The notes under the pieces were generated by a model. The model made no database searches, had not been told where the DNA came from, and saw nothing but the letters and a program-made list of their open reading frames with translations. Of a stretch of DNA of 64,000 nt, positions 33,028 through 41,049 are shown in pieces (the first letter of the stretch is position 1; each line of letters opens with the position of its first letter). The stretch covers positions 576,062 to 640,061 of the forward strand of contig NZ_JAJOZE010000001.1 in the NCBI RefSeq assembly GCF_021166585.1. The letters run 5' to 3'. Position numbers and translations under genes: made by a program. This DNA is from Metabacillus kandeliae (lineage in GTDB: Bacteria; Bacillota; Bacilli; Bacillales; Bacillaceae).

Positions 33028-33552
33028 ATGGCCAACAAGAAAAATCTGGCACTGAGAGCGTCCATTGGAGCCATCGCGGGAGCGCTAATCGGCGTACTGA
33101 CACACCCTAAAGCAGGAAGCACAATTAAGTCTGGTTCTGCAAGAGCAGGAGAAATGCTGAAAACTTCCGGCAGTACTGTAAAAGATAAGAGTCTGGAGAT
33201 CGGAAGTGCTTCAAAAAGAAGGTTTTCTTCATTGAAACAGTCTGCAGCAGAGGGTTTTACACAGGCAGCCGGCAAAGTGAAGTCAGCTGGAGGATATGCT
33301 GCTAATTCTGTAAGCAGCGCTATCCCTTCCTTTGGAAAAAAGAACAAGGAAGAAAGCCTGGAAAAGATTGAAAATGGCGATGTAAGCGAAGAAGAATCAG
33401 TACCAGGCCTAGCCCCAGAATCGAAGGAAGAAGAGAAGAAAGTGGAACAGGATAAAAGTTCTGCTGGATCTGAAAGCGGGAAAAAGCAAGGCACAGTGAT
33501 TACTAATAATGATGATACAAGCGAATCTCTTCGGCAAGCTGGAGGTGAATAA
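33028..33552 (+). CDS. YtxH/GvpT-like protein
   Basis: 174 residues. A short Gly/Ala-rich helix near the start (LRASIGAIAGALIGVLTHP) is followed by a low-complexity Ser/Lys/Ala segment and a very acidic tail, the layout of YtxH-domain proteins and of the gas-vesicle accessory protein GvpT. ATG 33028 has AGGAGG 7-8 nt upstream; the longer in-frame reading from 32917 crosses the putative sigma-B promoter and is rejected. The next gene, 2 nt after the stop, resembles GvpU, which favours the GvpT reading, but low complexity makes homology weak. Confidence 0.65.
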   Translation: MANKKNLALRASIGAIAGALIGVLTHPKAGSTIKSGSARAGEMLKTSGSTVKDKSLEIGSASKRRFSSLKQSAAEGFTQAAGKVKSAGGYAANSVSSAIPSFGKKNKEESLEKIENGDVSEEESVPGLAPESKEEEKKVEQDKSSAGSESGKKQGTVITNNDDTSESLRQAGGE

Positions 33553-33554
33553 AT

Positions 33555-33944
33555 ATGAGTGCACAAAGCGGTGAGATTTTTGATCCGGTGCTTGAAGCCT
33601 ACATTTTAGCAGCAAACCAGGAACAATTTTCTCTTGATCTTACGCTTTCTGTCCATGGCAGTCTTGTTTCAGGAACGCTGATTTCTACCTCAGAATATTT
33701 CACAGAGCTTTCCAAACTGTTCCGTAATGGCAACAGCGTGTCAAAAGGCTTCTCGGAAAGATTCCAAAATGCAAGCGAAGTCGGCCGCGACAGCAACTCT
33801 ACTGTTTTCATCCATTTAAAGGATACAAGAATATACTGCGGCGATCAGCAGCCGACACCTTCTGGAAGCACCTTCCTATGGAGAGGTAAGCTTGACCAGG
33901 TCGAAGGCTTTTTTATTGGAAGAATCTCTGAATCAAATGAGTAG
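33555..33944 (+). CDS. GvpU-like gas vesicle accessory protein
   Basis: 129 residues. From memory of Bacillus (Priestia) megaterium GvpU, the shared blocks are FSLDLTLSVHGSLVSGTLIS, the EYF-x-x-L turn, FIHLKDTRIYCGDQQPTPS and FLWRGKLDQVEGFFIGRIS. The role of GvpU in gas-vesicle clustering was described in that species. No structural GvpA gene is in the window, so this pair is either an orphan or acts elsewhere. Starts 2 nt after the YtxH-like gene; the RBS GGAGGTG lies at the end of that gene. Confidence 0.7.
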   Translation: MSAQSGEIFDPVLEAYILAANQEQFSLDLTLSVHGSLVSGTLISTSEYFTELSKLFRNGNSVSKGFSERFQNASEVGRDSNSTVFIHLKDTRIYCGDQQPTPSGSTFLWRGKLDQVEGFFIGRISESNE

Positions 33945-33949
33945 ATTAA

Positions 33950-33984
33950 AAAAACCGGCACGGTTCTTCTGTGCCGGTTTTTCC
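33950..33984. terminator. bidirectional terminator between gvpU-like gene and yqhL
   Basis: AAAACCGGCAC pairs with GTGCCGGTTTT around a 9-nt loop, with A and T runs at both sides. It serves the + strand gvpU-like gene and the - strand yqhL, whose stop is at 33987. Confidence 0.9.
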
Positions 33985-33986
33985 TA

Positions 33987-34367
33987 TTATTTTTTCTTGA
34001 TTCGGCCTGACCATTGTTTAAATCCGCCTTTAAGGCAGTTAATATCTGTATAGCCTTTTTTGTGGAGAAGCTGTGCAGCTCTTCCGGAACGGGTTTCGTT
34101 CTGGCAATAAAGATAGATAGGCTGATCCGTTCGAAGCTCCTTGTAGCGCTGGCGCATTTGGGAAAGCGGAAGATTGCGGGCTCCCAGGATATGGCCGCCG
34201 TCAAACTCGTTCGGTTCCCTTATATCAATCAGCTGGGCTTTTCGATAGCCTGCTCGGAATTCTTCTTCTGTTAGTTTTTTCATGATTCTTTTCTGGTTAA
34301 AATAGGTGAAAACGGAGTAGGCGATGACCGCCACCAGGATCGCGATTAGAAAATAAAGTGAAGACAA
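33987..34367 (-). CDS. yqhL: membrane-anchored rhodanese-like protein YqhL
   Basis: 126 residues. One N-terminal membrane helix (LYFLIAILVAVIAYSVFTYF) is followed by a rhodanese domain with LIDIREPNEFDGGHILGARNLPL and the active-site loop LYCQNETRSGRAA, whose Cys could carry a persulfide. It ends KGGFKQW. Start chosen as TTG 34367 because AAGGAG lies 9 nt before it; upstream in-frame ATGs at 34388 and 34445 precede that RBS. Same place as in B. subtilis, next to lipM on the opposite strand. Confidence 0.88.
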   Translation of the reverse strand: MSSLYFLIAILVAVIAYSVFTYFNQKRIMKKLTEEEFRAGYRKAQLIDIREPNEFDGGHILGARNLPLSQMRQRYKELRTDQPIYLYCQNETRSGRAAQLLHKKGYTDINCLKGGFKQWSGRIKKK

Positions 34368-34598
34368 TGATTTCGACTCCTTCTGCATGCTGCTAAAATC
34401 TATTTGAACTATATCTATTATATAGAAGGAACCATGAAATGTCATCCGAATAACCTGGCGGCTTCGGGCGGAAAAAATTTTACAAGCCTTAATTTAGGCT
34501 CACTGCCAAAGAGAATGGTGCGAATGTATTTTATTCAGTACCTCCTTTTGGTAGACTAGTAAAAGACCACTAATACATAGCAAAAAGAGGGTAAGCAT

Positions 34599-35435
34599 AT
34601 GGGAAAAGAAGTTTGGCGGTTCATTGATTCTGGCAATTGCCCGCCTGCCTTTAATATGGCGCTCGATGAGGCGCTGCTTGACTGGCACAGCGAAGGGAAA
34701 ATTCCGCCTGTGATCCGTTTTTACGGCTGGTCGCCTGCAACGCTTTCCATAGGATATTTTCAAAAGGTTGAAAAGGATATCAACATGGAAGCTGTCAGCA
34801 AGTACGGTCTCGGATTTGTGAGAAGGCCGACTGGCGGCAGAGGTGTATTGCATGATCAGGAGCTTACATACAGTGTAATTGTTTCAGAGGAATACCCGGA
34901 TATGCCAAAAACGGTAACAGAAGCTTATAGAGTTATCTCAGAAGGCATATTGGAAGGGTTTAAAAACCTTGGCCTTGATGCTTATTTTGCTGTTCCGCGG
35001 ACACAGGAGGAAAAGGATGGTTTGAAAAATCCGAGATCGGCTGTGTGCTTTGATGCGCCTTCCTGGTATGAACTCGTTGTCGAAGGCCGAAAGGTGGCAG
35101 GAAGCGCTCAGACGCGGCAAAAGGGAGTGATCCTTCAGCATGGCTCAATCCTGCTCGATATTGACGAAGACAAGCTGTTTGACTTGTTCCTATATTCCAG
35201 TGACAGACTGAGAGAAAGAATGCAGCGCAATTTTAAGAATAAAGCTGTTGCAGCCAATGCTCTTAGAAAAGAGCCTGTCAGCATGGAGGAAGCTAAAACG
35301 GCATTTCGGAAAGGCTTTGAACAAGGACTGAATATAGAACTGGAGCCTTATGAGCTGACAAAAGACGAGCTTGTTTACGTTGAACACATTGCTAAAACTA
35401 AATATGAAAGTGATGCTTGGAATTTTAAGAGATGA
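34599..35435 (+). CDS. lipM: octanoyl-[GcvH]:protein N-octanoyltransferase LipM
   Basis: 278 residues of the biotin/lipoate ligase fold: ARP-like [62 protein letters not shown]. The catalytic Cys is Cys150, as in B. subtilis LipM. It moves octanoate from ACP to GcvH, the first step of lipoate assembly, which explains its place near the gcv operon. Single gene, own terminator. Confidence 0.95.
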   Translation: MGKEVWRFIDSGNCPPAFNMALDEALLDWHSEGKIPPVIRFYGWSPATLSIGYFQKVEKDINMEAVSKYGLGFVRRPTGGRGVLHDQELTYSVIVSEEYPDMPKTVTEAYRVISEGILEGFKNLGLDAYFAVPRTQEEKDGLKNPRSAVCFDAPSWYELVVEGRKVAGSAQTRQKGVILQHGSILLDIDEDKLFDLFLYSSDRLRERMQRNFKNKAVAANALRKEPVSMEEAKTAFRKGFEQGLNIELEPYELTKDELVYVEHIAKTKYESDAWNFKR

Positions 35436-35477
35436 GCATTGTCTTGTAAGAAAATTAAATTTAACTAAGCCAAAAAT

Positions 35478-35507
35478 TAAGCGGCAGCCCTGCCGCTTAT
35501 TCTTTTT
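35478..35507 (+). terminator. lipM terminator
   Basis: AAGCGGCA pairs with TGCCGCTT around a 4-nt loop, followed by ATTCTTTTTT. Confidence 0.88.
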
Positions 35508-35775
35508 TGCTCCTTTGTCAAAACCTGCTATTGAAAATAAGGAACAAATGTTCTATCCTGATGATAATCCTTATGGTAAAAAAATTGGTGGAAGCAGCAT
35601 ACAAAAGATAGAAATTATGACACCATTTTCCTGATTTTATCATGCCGCTAAAATTGCAAGCGACAAAAACCTTCCTTTTTTGCAGTCTATATCATTAAGG
35701 CTTCAATTTCATCGTGTTTTCTTTTGTTTTTAATAAGTTTTCGATTTGACAAAACAGGGAAAAGATGAATGAAAC
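35508..35775. other. gap with no recognised feature
   Basis: AT-rich stretch between the lipM terminator and the inverted repeat before the ribonucleotide reductase gene. A short open frame (35371-35634) crosses the terminator and has no coding character. I see no riboswitch; in particular no cobalamin-riboswitch core. Confidence 0.5.
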
Positions 35776-35820
35776 TCAACATATAGTATATTATTTAAAA
35801 AACAGACTACTATATGTTGA
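35776..35820. promoter_or_regulatory. paired inverted boxes, NrdR-like, before nrdJ
   Basis: TCAACATATAGTA (35776-35788) and its exact reverse complement TACTATATGTTGA (35808-35820) are 32 bp apart start to start, three helical turns. The core ACTATATGT resembles the NrdR box (ACACWATATATWGTGT family), and NrdR uses two boxes at about 31-32 bp. A 19-nt AT-rich spacer and no T-run argue against a terminator. It lies 195 bp before the ATG. Confidence 0.5.
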
Positions 35821-36015
35821 TTTTAAAGAGCGGTTTATGATACCTTTTATTAAGAGATTAGGCTCGTTTCCTTCAACTGCTGACAATCGATTACTTGCAC
35901 ATTCACCCCCCATCATTAGGATTGCTGCTTCTTGATTTCATCTCTAGAAAACAGGACAAAAGCAGACTGCAAAATAAAAGGAATAGCCGTACATAAAGAT
36001 AGAGGAGTTGTTAGA

Positions 36016-38577
36016 ATGCCCGTTTCATCCGTAGAAAAAATGCAGGTCGATGTGGAAAAGCTCAATAAGGATATAACCTTGTTTCCGCAAGTCCACCCGA
36101 TTACAGAAGATATGCATATCACCCATAAAGGGGTGTCAAGGCTCGTTATGCTGGATCGCTATACCTTTAAGGATACAGAAAAGGTCACGCTGTCCAAAGG
36201 GGATTTCGTCGTTCTTACAATCAAGGAAGATCCAAAGTTTCCTGCAAGAGGGCTTGGCTTTTTAATCGACATTGACTGGAATGAAAAAACTGCGCAGGTG
36301 CTGGTGGATGAAGAATACAGACATTCACTGGATAAACCGGAGGAAGCTGAAACAGGCATTATTAAACGTTCGCTTGACGTTATTGAAAAGCCGCTGGAAC
36401 TGTATTATGAACAAATTGCCAAGCGGAATGCAGCAGGACTTTCCTCTGTTGAAGAAACAGAGGAAAAGCAGAAAGAATGGTTTGAAAAGTTCTACAGCGA
36501 ACTGGTGAACTTGAATTTTATCCCGGCAGGTCGAGTGCTTTACGGTGCTGGTGCAGGGACAGATGTTACGTATTTCAACTGCTATGTTATGCCATTCATT
36601 CAGGATTCAAGAGAAGGTATTTCAGAGCACCGCAAGCAGGTGATGGAAATTATGAGCCGCGGTGGGGGAGTCGGAACGAACGGTTCCACACTGCGTCCGA
36701 GAAATGCCCTTGCAAGAGGGGTAAACGGAAAATCCTCAGGTTCTGTGTCCTGGCTTGATGATATTGCGAAGCTGACGCATTTGGTCGAACAGGGCGGTTC
36801 AAGGCGCGGCGCCCAAATGATTATGCTTGCTGACTGGCATCCTGATATTGTGGACTTTATTATTTCAAAAATGCAGAATCCCCGCATTCTCCGATATTTA
36901 CTGGAGAATACGGAAGATGAAAGCATTAAAAAAGCCGCAAAGGATAAACTCAAATTTAAGCCGCTCACTGCTCAGGAACAGGATATGTACCAGGGAATCG
37001 TTAACTACAAAACGATTCCCGGAACTGGCGGCTTTAGCGAAAAAACCATTAAAGATGCAGAAATGAAGCTGAAAATCGGCGGTCATTACAGCGTCCATAA
37101 CTCTGAATTTCTAACAGGGGCCAATATTTCCATCACGCTGACAAAGGAATTCATGGAAGCTGTCGAAAATGACAGCGACTATGCGCTCCGTTTCCCTGAT
37201 GTTGAAACCTACAGCCCTGAGGAGATGAAAGTGTATAACGAAGAATGGCATAAATCAGGCGATGTGCGCGAATGGGAAGCAAAGGGCTATAAAGTCCGCA
37301 CATACCGCACCATTAAAGCCAAAGAGCTTTGGAACCTGATTAATGTTTGTGCAACCTACTCTGCTGAGCCTGGGATTTTCTTTATCGATAATGCAAACGA
37401 TATGACGAATGCAGCGAGCTACGGACAGAAGGTTGTGGCGACGAACCCATGCGGCGAGCAGCCTCTTGCACCATACAGCGTGTGCAATCTTGCAGCAGTC
37501 AATCTTGCAGAAATGGCTGATAAAGAAACTAAAACAGTCAACTTTGAGAAGCTGCGCCGGACAGTGGAAGTCGGAGTCAGAATGCAGGATAACGTGATTG
37601 ATGCCACACCTTATTTTCTTGAAGACAACAAAAAGCAGGCTTTGGGTGAACGCCGTGTAGGTCTTGGCGTTATGGGCCTTCACGATCTTCTGATTTACTG
37701 TGAAACAGAGTACGGCTCAGAAAAAGGCAACGAGCTCGTTGATAAAGTATTTGAAACGATTGCCGTTTCAGCGTACAAGGCATCTGTCGAGCTGGCGAAG
37801 GAAAAAGGCAGCTTCCCATTCCTGACAGCAGAAAATAAGGAAGAAGAAGCACGCCTGCGCAATGCCTTCACCGAAACAGGCTACATGAAAAAAATGCCTC
37901 AGGAAATTCGAGAAGACATTGTTCATTATGGTATCCGCAACTCTCATTTGCTGACCGTTGCCCCTACAGGCAGCACAGGAACAATGGTTGGTGTTTCCAC
38001 AGGACTTGAACCGTATTTCTCCTTCTCTTATTTCCGAAGCGGCCGCTTAGGAAAGTTTATTGAAGTGAAAGCAGACATTGTTCAGGAATACCTTGATCAG
38101 CATCCAGAAGCTGATCCAGCCAACCTGCCGGAATGGTTTATCTCTGCAATGGAGCTTTCACCAAACGCTCATGCAGATGTTCAATGTGTGATCCAGCGCT
38201 GGATTGACAGCTCCATCAGCAAAACAGTCAATGCGCCGAAAGGCTACAGTGTGGACCAGGTTGAAAAAGTGTACGAGCGTCTTTACAAAGGCGGAGCAAA
38301 AGGCGGTACCGTTTATGTAGACGGCAGCCGTGATTCACAGGTTCTGACGCTAAAAGCTGAAGAGAATACATTTGATGAAGAAGAAAAACCAGCTGAAACT
38401 CAAGAAAAAGGGAAGGTTGTCCTCGTTGATACGATCAATGATCTGCGCTCAACGAACGTGACAGTCGGAAATGAAGTCGGCAATACCTGCCCTGTCTGCC
38501 GGGAAGGTACTGTTGAGGACCTTGGCGGGTGCAACACTTGCACAAGCTGCGGTGCCCAGCTGAAGTGCGGTTTGTAG
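36016..38577 (+). CDS. nrdJ: adenosylcobalamin-dependent (class II) ribonucleotide reductase
   Basis: 853 residues. It reduces ribonucleotides to deoxyribonucleotides using adenosylcobalamin, independent of oxygen. Features in order: an N-terminal beta region; FNCYVMPFIQDSREGI with the first redox Cys; GGVGTNGSTLRPRN; RRGAQMIML; NPCGEQPLAPYSVCNLAAVNL (radical-site Cys near residue 479 and Glu); APTGSTGTMVGVSTGLEPYFSF; and the C-terminal Cys-rich tail CPVC…CNTCTSCGAQLKCG, which carries the thiols that regenerate the active site. AGAGGAG 8 nt upstream sets ATG 36016; the in-frame ATG 35932 is 84 bp further out without an RBS. It interrupts the lipM-mntR order of B. subtilis. Confidence 0.95.
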   Translation: MPVSSVEKMQVDVEKLNKDITLFPQVHPITEDMHITHKGVSRLVMLDRYTFKDTEKVTLSKGDFVVLTIKEDPKFPARGLGFLIDIDWNEKTAQVLVDEEYRHSLDKPEEAETGIIKRSLDVIEKPLELYYEQIAKRNAAGLSSVEETEEKQKEWFEKFYSELVNLNFIPAGRVLYGAGAGTDVTYFNCYVMPFIQDSREGISEHRKQVMEIMSRGGGVGTNGSTLRPRNALARGVNGKSSGSVSWLDDIAKLTHLVEQGGSRRGAQMIMLADWHPDIVDFIISKMQNPRILRYLLENTEDESIKKAAKDKLKFKPLTAQEQDMYQGIVNYKTIPGTGGFSEKTIKDAEMKLKIGGHYSVHNSEFLTGANISITLTKEFMEAVENDSDYALRFPDVETYSPEEMKVYNEEWHKSGDVREWEAKGYKVRTYRTIKAKELWNLINVCATYSAEPGIFFIDNANDMTNAASYGQKVVATNPCGEQPLAPYSVCNLAAVNLAEMADKETKTVNFEKLRRTVEVGVRMQDNVIDATPYFLEDNKKQALGERRVGLGVMGLHDLLIYCETEYGSEKGNELVDKVFETIAVSAYKASVELAKEKGSFPFLTAENKEEEARLRNAFTETGYMKKMPQEIREDIVHYGIRNSHLLTVAPTGSTGTMVGVSTGLEPYFSFSYFRSGRLGKFIEVKADIVQEYLDQHPEADPANLPEWFISAMELSPNAHADVQCVIQRWIDSSISKTVNAPKGYSVDQVEKVYERLYKGGAKGGTVYVDGSRDSQVLTLKAEENTFDEEEKPAETQEKGKVVLVDTINDLRSTNVTVGNEVGNTCPVCREGTVEDLGGCNTCTSCGAQLKCGL

Positions 38578-38585
38578 AAAGTCAG

Positions 38586-38616
38586 AGAAGGCCGGAAATT
38601 CCGGCCTTCTTTTTTA
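38586..38616 (+). terminator. nrdJ terminator
   Basis: AGAAGGCCGGAA pairs with TTCCGGCCTTCT around a minimal loop, followed by T6. Confidence 0.92.
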
Positions 38617-38742
38617 AGCTCTAAAAAGAAACAATTTACGATAAAGCCGCCTTGATATACTACATGAACTATTGTACACTTGTAATGATTTGTTAAGAGC
38701 GGCAAAATAGGCAAGATTGGCCAAAGCATTGGAGGAAAAGGC

Positions 38743-39174
38743 ATGCCAACACCGAGCATGGAAGATTACATCGAACAAATATACATACTCATCGAAGAAA
38801 AAGGCTACGCACGGGTCTCAGACATCGCCCTAGCCCTAGATGTACATCCCTCCTCAGTGACGAAAATGGTGCAAAAGCTTGATAAAGATGAATACTTAAT
38901 ATATGAAAAATACCGGGGCCTGATTTTAACTCCAAAAGGAAAGAAAATCGGCAAGCGTCTCGTTTACAGACATGATCTTCTTGAGCAATTTATGCGCATC
39001 ATCGGAGTAGAAGAGGAGCGCATTTACCATGATGTTGAAGGAATCGAACATCATCTTAGCTGGAATGCCATCGACAGAATCGGGGACCTTGTACAATATT
39101 TTGAAGAAAAAGGGAAACGATTAGAGGACCTCAGAACAGTGCAAAAAAATAATGAGCATAGTGAGCAGGTATAA
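38743..39174 (+). CDS. mntR: manganese transport regulator MntR
   Basis: 143 residues, DtxR/MntR family. A winged HTH in residues 1-70 ([30 protein letters not shown]) is followed by a helical dimerisation domain. Metal ligands Asp8 and Glu11 (MEDYIEQIY) and the later His77, Glu and His-His cluster ([17 protein letters not shown]) fit the binuclear Mn site. It represses Mn uptake genes when Mn is replete. Same length as B. subtilis MntR (142). Followed at once by a terminator overlapping its stop. Confidence 0.96.
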   Translation: MPTPSMEDYIEQIYILIEEKGYARVSDIALALDVHPSSVTKMVQKLDKDEYLIYEKYRGLILTPKGKKIGKRLVYRHDLLEQFMRIIGVEEERIYHDVEGIEHHLSWNAIDRIGDLVQYFEEKGKRLEDLRTVQKNNEHSEQV

Positions 39175-39196
39175 CAGGGCATAGCCCTGTTTTTTG
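39173..39196 (+). terminator. mntR terminator
   Basis: AACAGGGC pairs with GCCCTGTT, followed by T6, and overlaps the mntR stop codon. Confidence 0.9.
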
Positions 39197-39342
39197 TTTG
39201 CGGAAAAAAGTGGAACATGGTTCGATAAACGGTTGAAATTCTCTCTCTGCAGCGTCTTTTTATGTGAATTGCTTTCATTTTGAGCACTTTTTAAGGGAAT
39301 TGCTGCTAAAATCAGCGTTGTTAAAGCTGAAATACCCCTTAT

Positions 39343-39491
39343 ATATGCGGGTTTGGAAGATTTATTTGCAGGTTTTAGAAATTAATATGCAGGTTTCAGA
39401 AATTTAAATGCAGCCTTGGATGCTTGCATGCGTCATCTGGGCTTTATATGCACCCACAGAGTTTTACATACAGGATTATAGGTTTATATGC
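39343..39491. repeat. phased degenerate tandem array, 20-21-bp period
   Basis: ATGC-type motifs (ATGC, TTGC, ATGC, ATGC, ATGC, ATGC, ATAC, ATGC) begin at 39345, 39366, 39387, 39408, 39428, 39448, 39468 and 39488, i.e. steps of 21,21,21,20,20,20,20. The first three units are well conserved (ATATGCAGGTTTCAGAAATT type); later ones decay to TATATGC plus a few bases. Non-coding, between mntR and yqhO. Confidence 0.75.
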
Positions 39492-39528
39492 GGCTTCAAA
39501 AAACCAGGCTAAGGGTAAATCCCTTGCT

Positions 39529-39594
39529 TTAGGAAGCATGAGAACCGTCCCTATGCTTCTGTTAGGAAGCACAAGAACCGTCCCTCTGCTTCCT
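39529..39594. repeat. two tandem 33-bp repeats
   Basis: Units 39529-39561 and 39562-39594 differ at only a few positions. Each reads TTAGGAAGCA-N2-AGAACCGTCCCT-N-TGCTTC-N2, and GAAGCA/TGCTTC within each unit can form a hairpin. They lie 75 bp before yqhO. Confidence 0.8.
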
Positions 39595-39668
39595 TGCTTC
39601 CTCAAATTAACGGTCTATTCACCATTGTCCCCGCAATAACATAGTAACGTTGGCGGGAGGCGTGTGAA

Positions 39669-40550
39669 ATGTATATTGATGGAGTGTTTTCGGGCGGGGG
39701 CATTAAAGGGCTTGCTCTTATAGGGGCCTGCCAGGCAGTTGAAATGAGAGGCTTCCGCTTTGCCCGTATGGCTGGAACAAGTGCCGGTGCCATCATAGCC
39801 GCTTTTTTAGCTGCAGGGTATACAAGCGATGAAATTATGCATCTGATGGAAGACTTGGAATTAAAGGAATTTTTGGATGAACGGAAAGCTCTTTTCCCTT
39901 TTCGGTTTATTCGGTGGATTTCCATTTACTGGCGCCTTGGATTATATAAAGGAAATAAGCTGGAGGCATGGGTCGCAGAAAAGCTGAGAGCAAAGGGCAT
40001 ATCGGTTTTTGGTGATATACCTGCCGGCAGATTGCGGATCATTGCTTCTGATTTGACGAACGGTAAAATGATTGTTCTGCCTGATGATCTTTTGCAGTAC
40101 GGCCTTTCGCCTGATCGGTTTTCAGTCGCAAGGGCGGTTCGGATGAGCTGCAGTCTTCCTTATTTCTTTGAACCGGTAAAGCTGACCGCAAGCGCTGGCA
40201 GAAGCATTGTTGTGGACGGCGGGGTATTAAGCAATTTTCCTATTTGGCTTTTTACAGAAGAAAAAATCCGGATTCGGCCTGTCATAGGGTTCAAGCTGAG
40301 TGCAGGAGATGACTACAGACCGAAAAAACAAATCCGGAATGCTTTTGAAATGTACACTGCCCTTTTTGAAACAATGAAAGATGCTCACGATACGCGCCAT
40401 ATACTGCAAAAGCATGAAAAAAACATTGTTTTCATTCCAGTTGATTATGTGGTGACGACTGAGTTTGAAATGACGGCAGAAAAAAAGCTAGCTCTCATTG
40501 AGCTAGGCAGGGAACGAACATTTGATTTTCTTAAAAAATGGACTTACTGA
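39669..40550 (+). CDS. yqhO: patatin-like phospholipase YqhO
   Basis: 293 residues of the patatin fold. FSGGGIKGLALIGA forms the oxyanion loop (DGxR/GGGxxG type), AGTSAGAIIA holds the nucleophile Ser in GxSxG, and VVDGGVLSNFP supplies the Asp of the catalytic dyad. It is predicted to hydrolyse acyl chains from lipids in the cytoplasm or at the membrane. No signal peptide. RBS GGGAGG. Gene order as in B. subtilis. Confidence 0.92.
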   Translation: MYIDGVFSGGGIKGLALIGACQAVEMRGFRFARMAGTSAGAIIAAFLAAGYTSDEIMHLMEDLELKEFLDERKALFPFRFIRWISIYWRLGLYKGNKLEAWVAEKLRAKGISVFGDIPAGRLRIIASDLTNGKMIVLPDDLLQYGLSPDRFSVARAVRMSCSLPYFFEPVKLTASAGRSIVVDGGVLSNFPIWLFTEEKIRIRPVIGFKLSAGDDYRPKKQIRNAFEMYTALFETMKDAHDTRHILQKHEKNIVFIPVDYVVTTEFEMTAEKKLALIELGRERTFDFLKKWTY

Positions 40551-40635
40551 TGGCAAACGATCCATTTTAATCGAAGGGGTCTTGAGAGACTCTGCTGGAA
40601 TCCCTCAAGCCTTAACGCCAGAAAACCGGCCACAA

Positions 40636-41019
40636 TTAAAATAGGGCGCGATTTTTCTTTTTGCCTTTTTTTCCCTCAATCACGGTTAAATGCGACTGCT
40701 TTTGTTTTTGCTTTTTCTTTCTCCCTGATACGGGGCTTGAAGCTCTTCGGATCGGGGAGATGTTATTTCTAGGTGCTGCCCCTTGCTTTTCACTGCCGCG
40801 TCTTTTGGACCTTTTAAGTGCTTTTTGGTAGGAGGAATATTCAGATCCTGCCTGCTTTTTCATAAAATATCTGAAAAGAAGGTAAACAACTGCACCGATC
40901 ACCACTATAACGGCGAGCTGCTGAAATAAAACGGCGGGACGATGAACGAGCATATCAATAAGCCCGTATAGCCCAAGAGCTGAAATAATCAAGAAAAATG
41001 GATTGAATTTGCGTTTCAT
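40636..41019 (-). CDS. yqhP: YqhP, SA1362-like membrane protein
   Basis: 127 residues. Two membrane helices near the N-terminus (FFLIISALGLYGLIDMLV, LFQQLAVIVVIGAVVYLLFRYF) are followed by a strongly basic cytoplasmic tail rich in Lys/Arg/Gln (KALKRSKRRGS…KKKQKQKQSH…KGKKKNRALF). Function unknown. RBS GGAGGTGG. It starts 30 bp after yqhQ and is probably cotranscribed with it. Confidence 0.85.
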   Translation of the reverse strand: MKRKFNPFFLIISALGLYGLIDMLVHRPAVLFQQLAVIVVIGAVVYLLFRYFMKKQAGSEYSSYQKALKRSKRRGSEKQGAAPRNNISPIRRASSPVSGRKKKQKQKQSHLTVIEGKKGKKKNRALF

Positions 41020-41049
41020 AAGTCCACCTCCCCTTCAAATTACCAGTGA

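Noticed and set aside
33409-33615. Minus-strand ORF over the gvpT/gvpU-like junction
   Set aside because: Shadow frame; the forward genes have proper RBS and conserved sequence.
35436-36015. Cobalamin riboswitch before nrdJ
   Set aside because: No B12-box or matching secondary-structure core could be found in the leader.
39343-39594. Possible CRISPR array
   Set aside because: Repeats are degenerate and contiguous, with no unique spacers and no cas genes nearby.
39424-39639. 71-codon ORF across the phased array and 33-bp repeats
   Set aside because: Composed of repeat translation (RTVP twice), no RBS; treated as non-coding.
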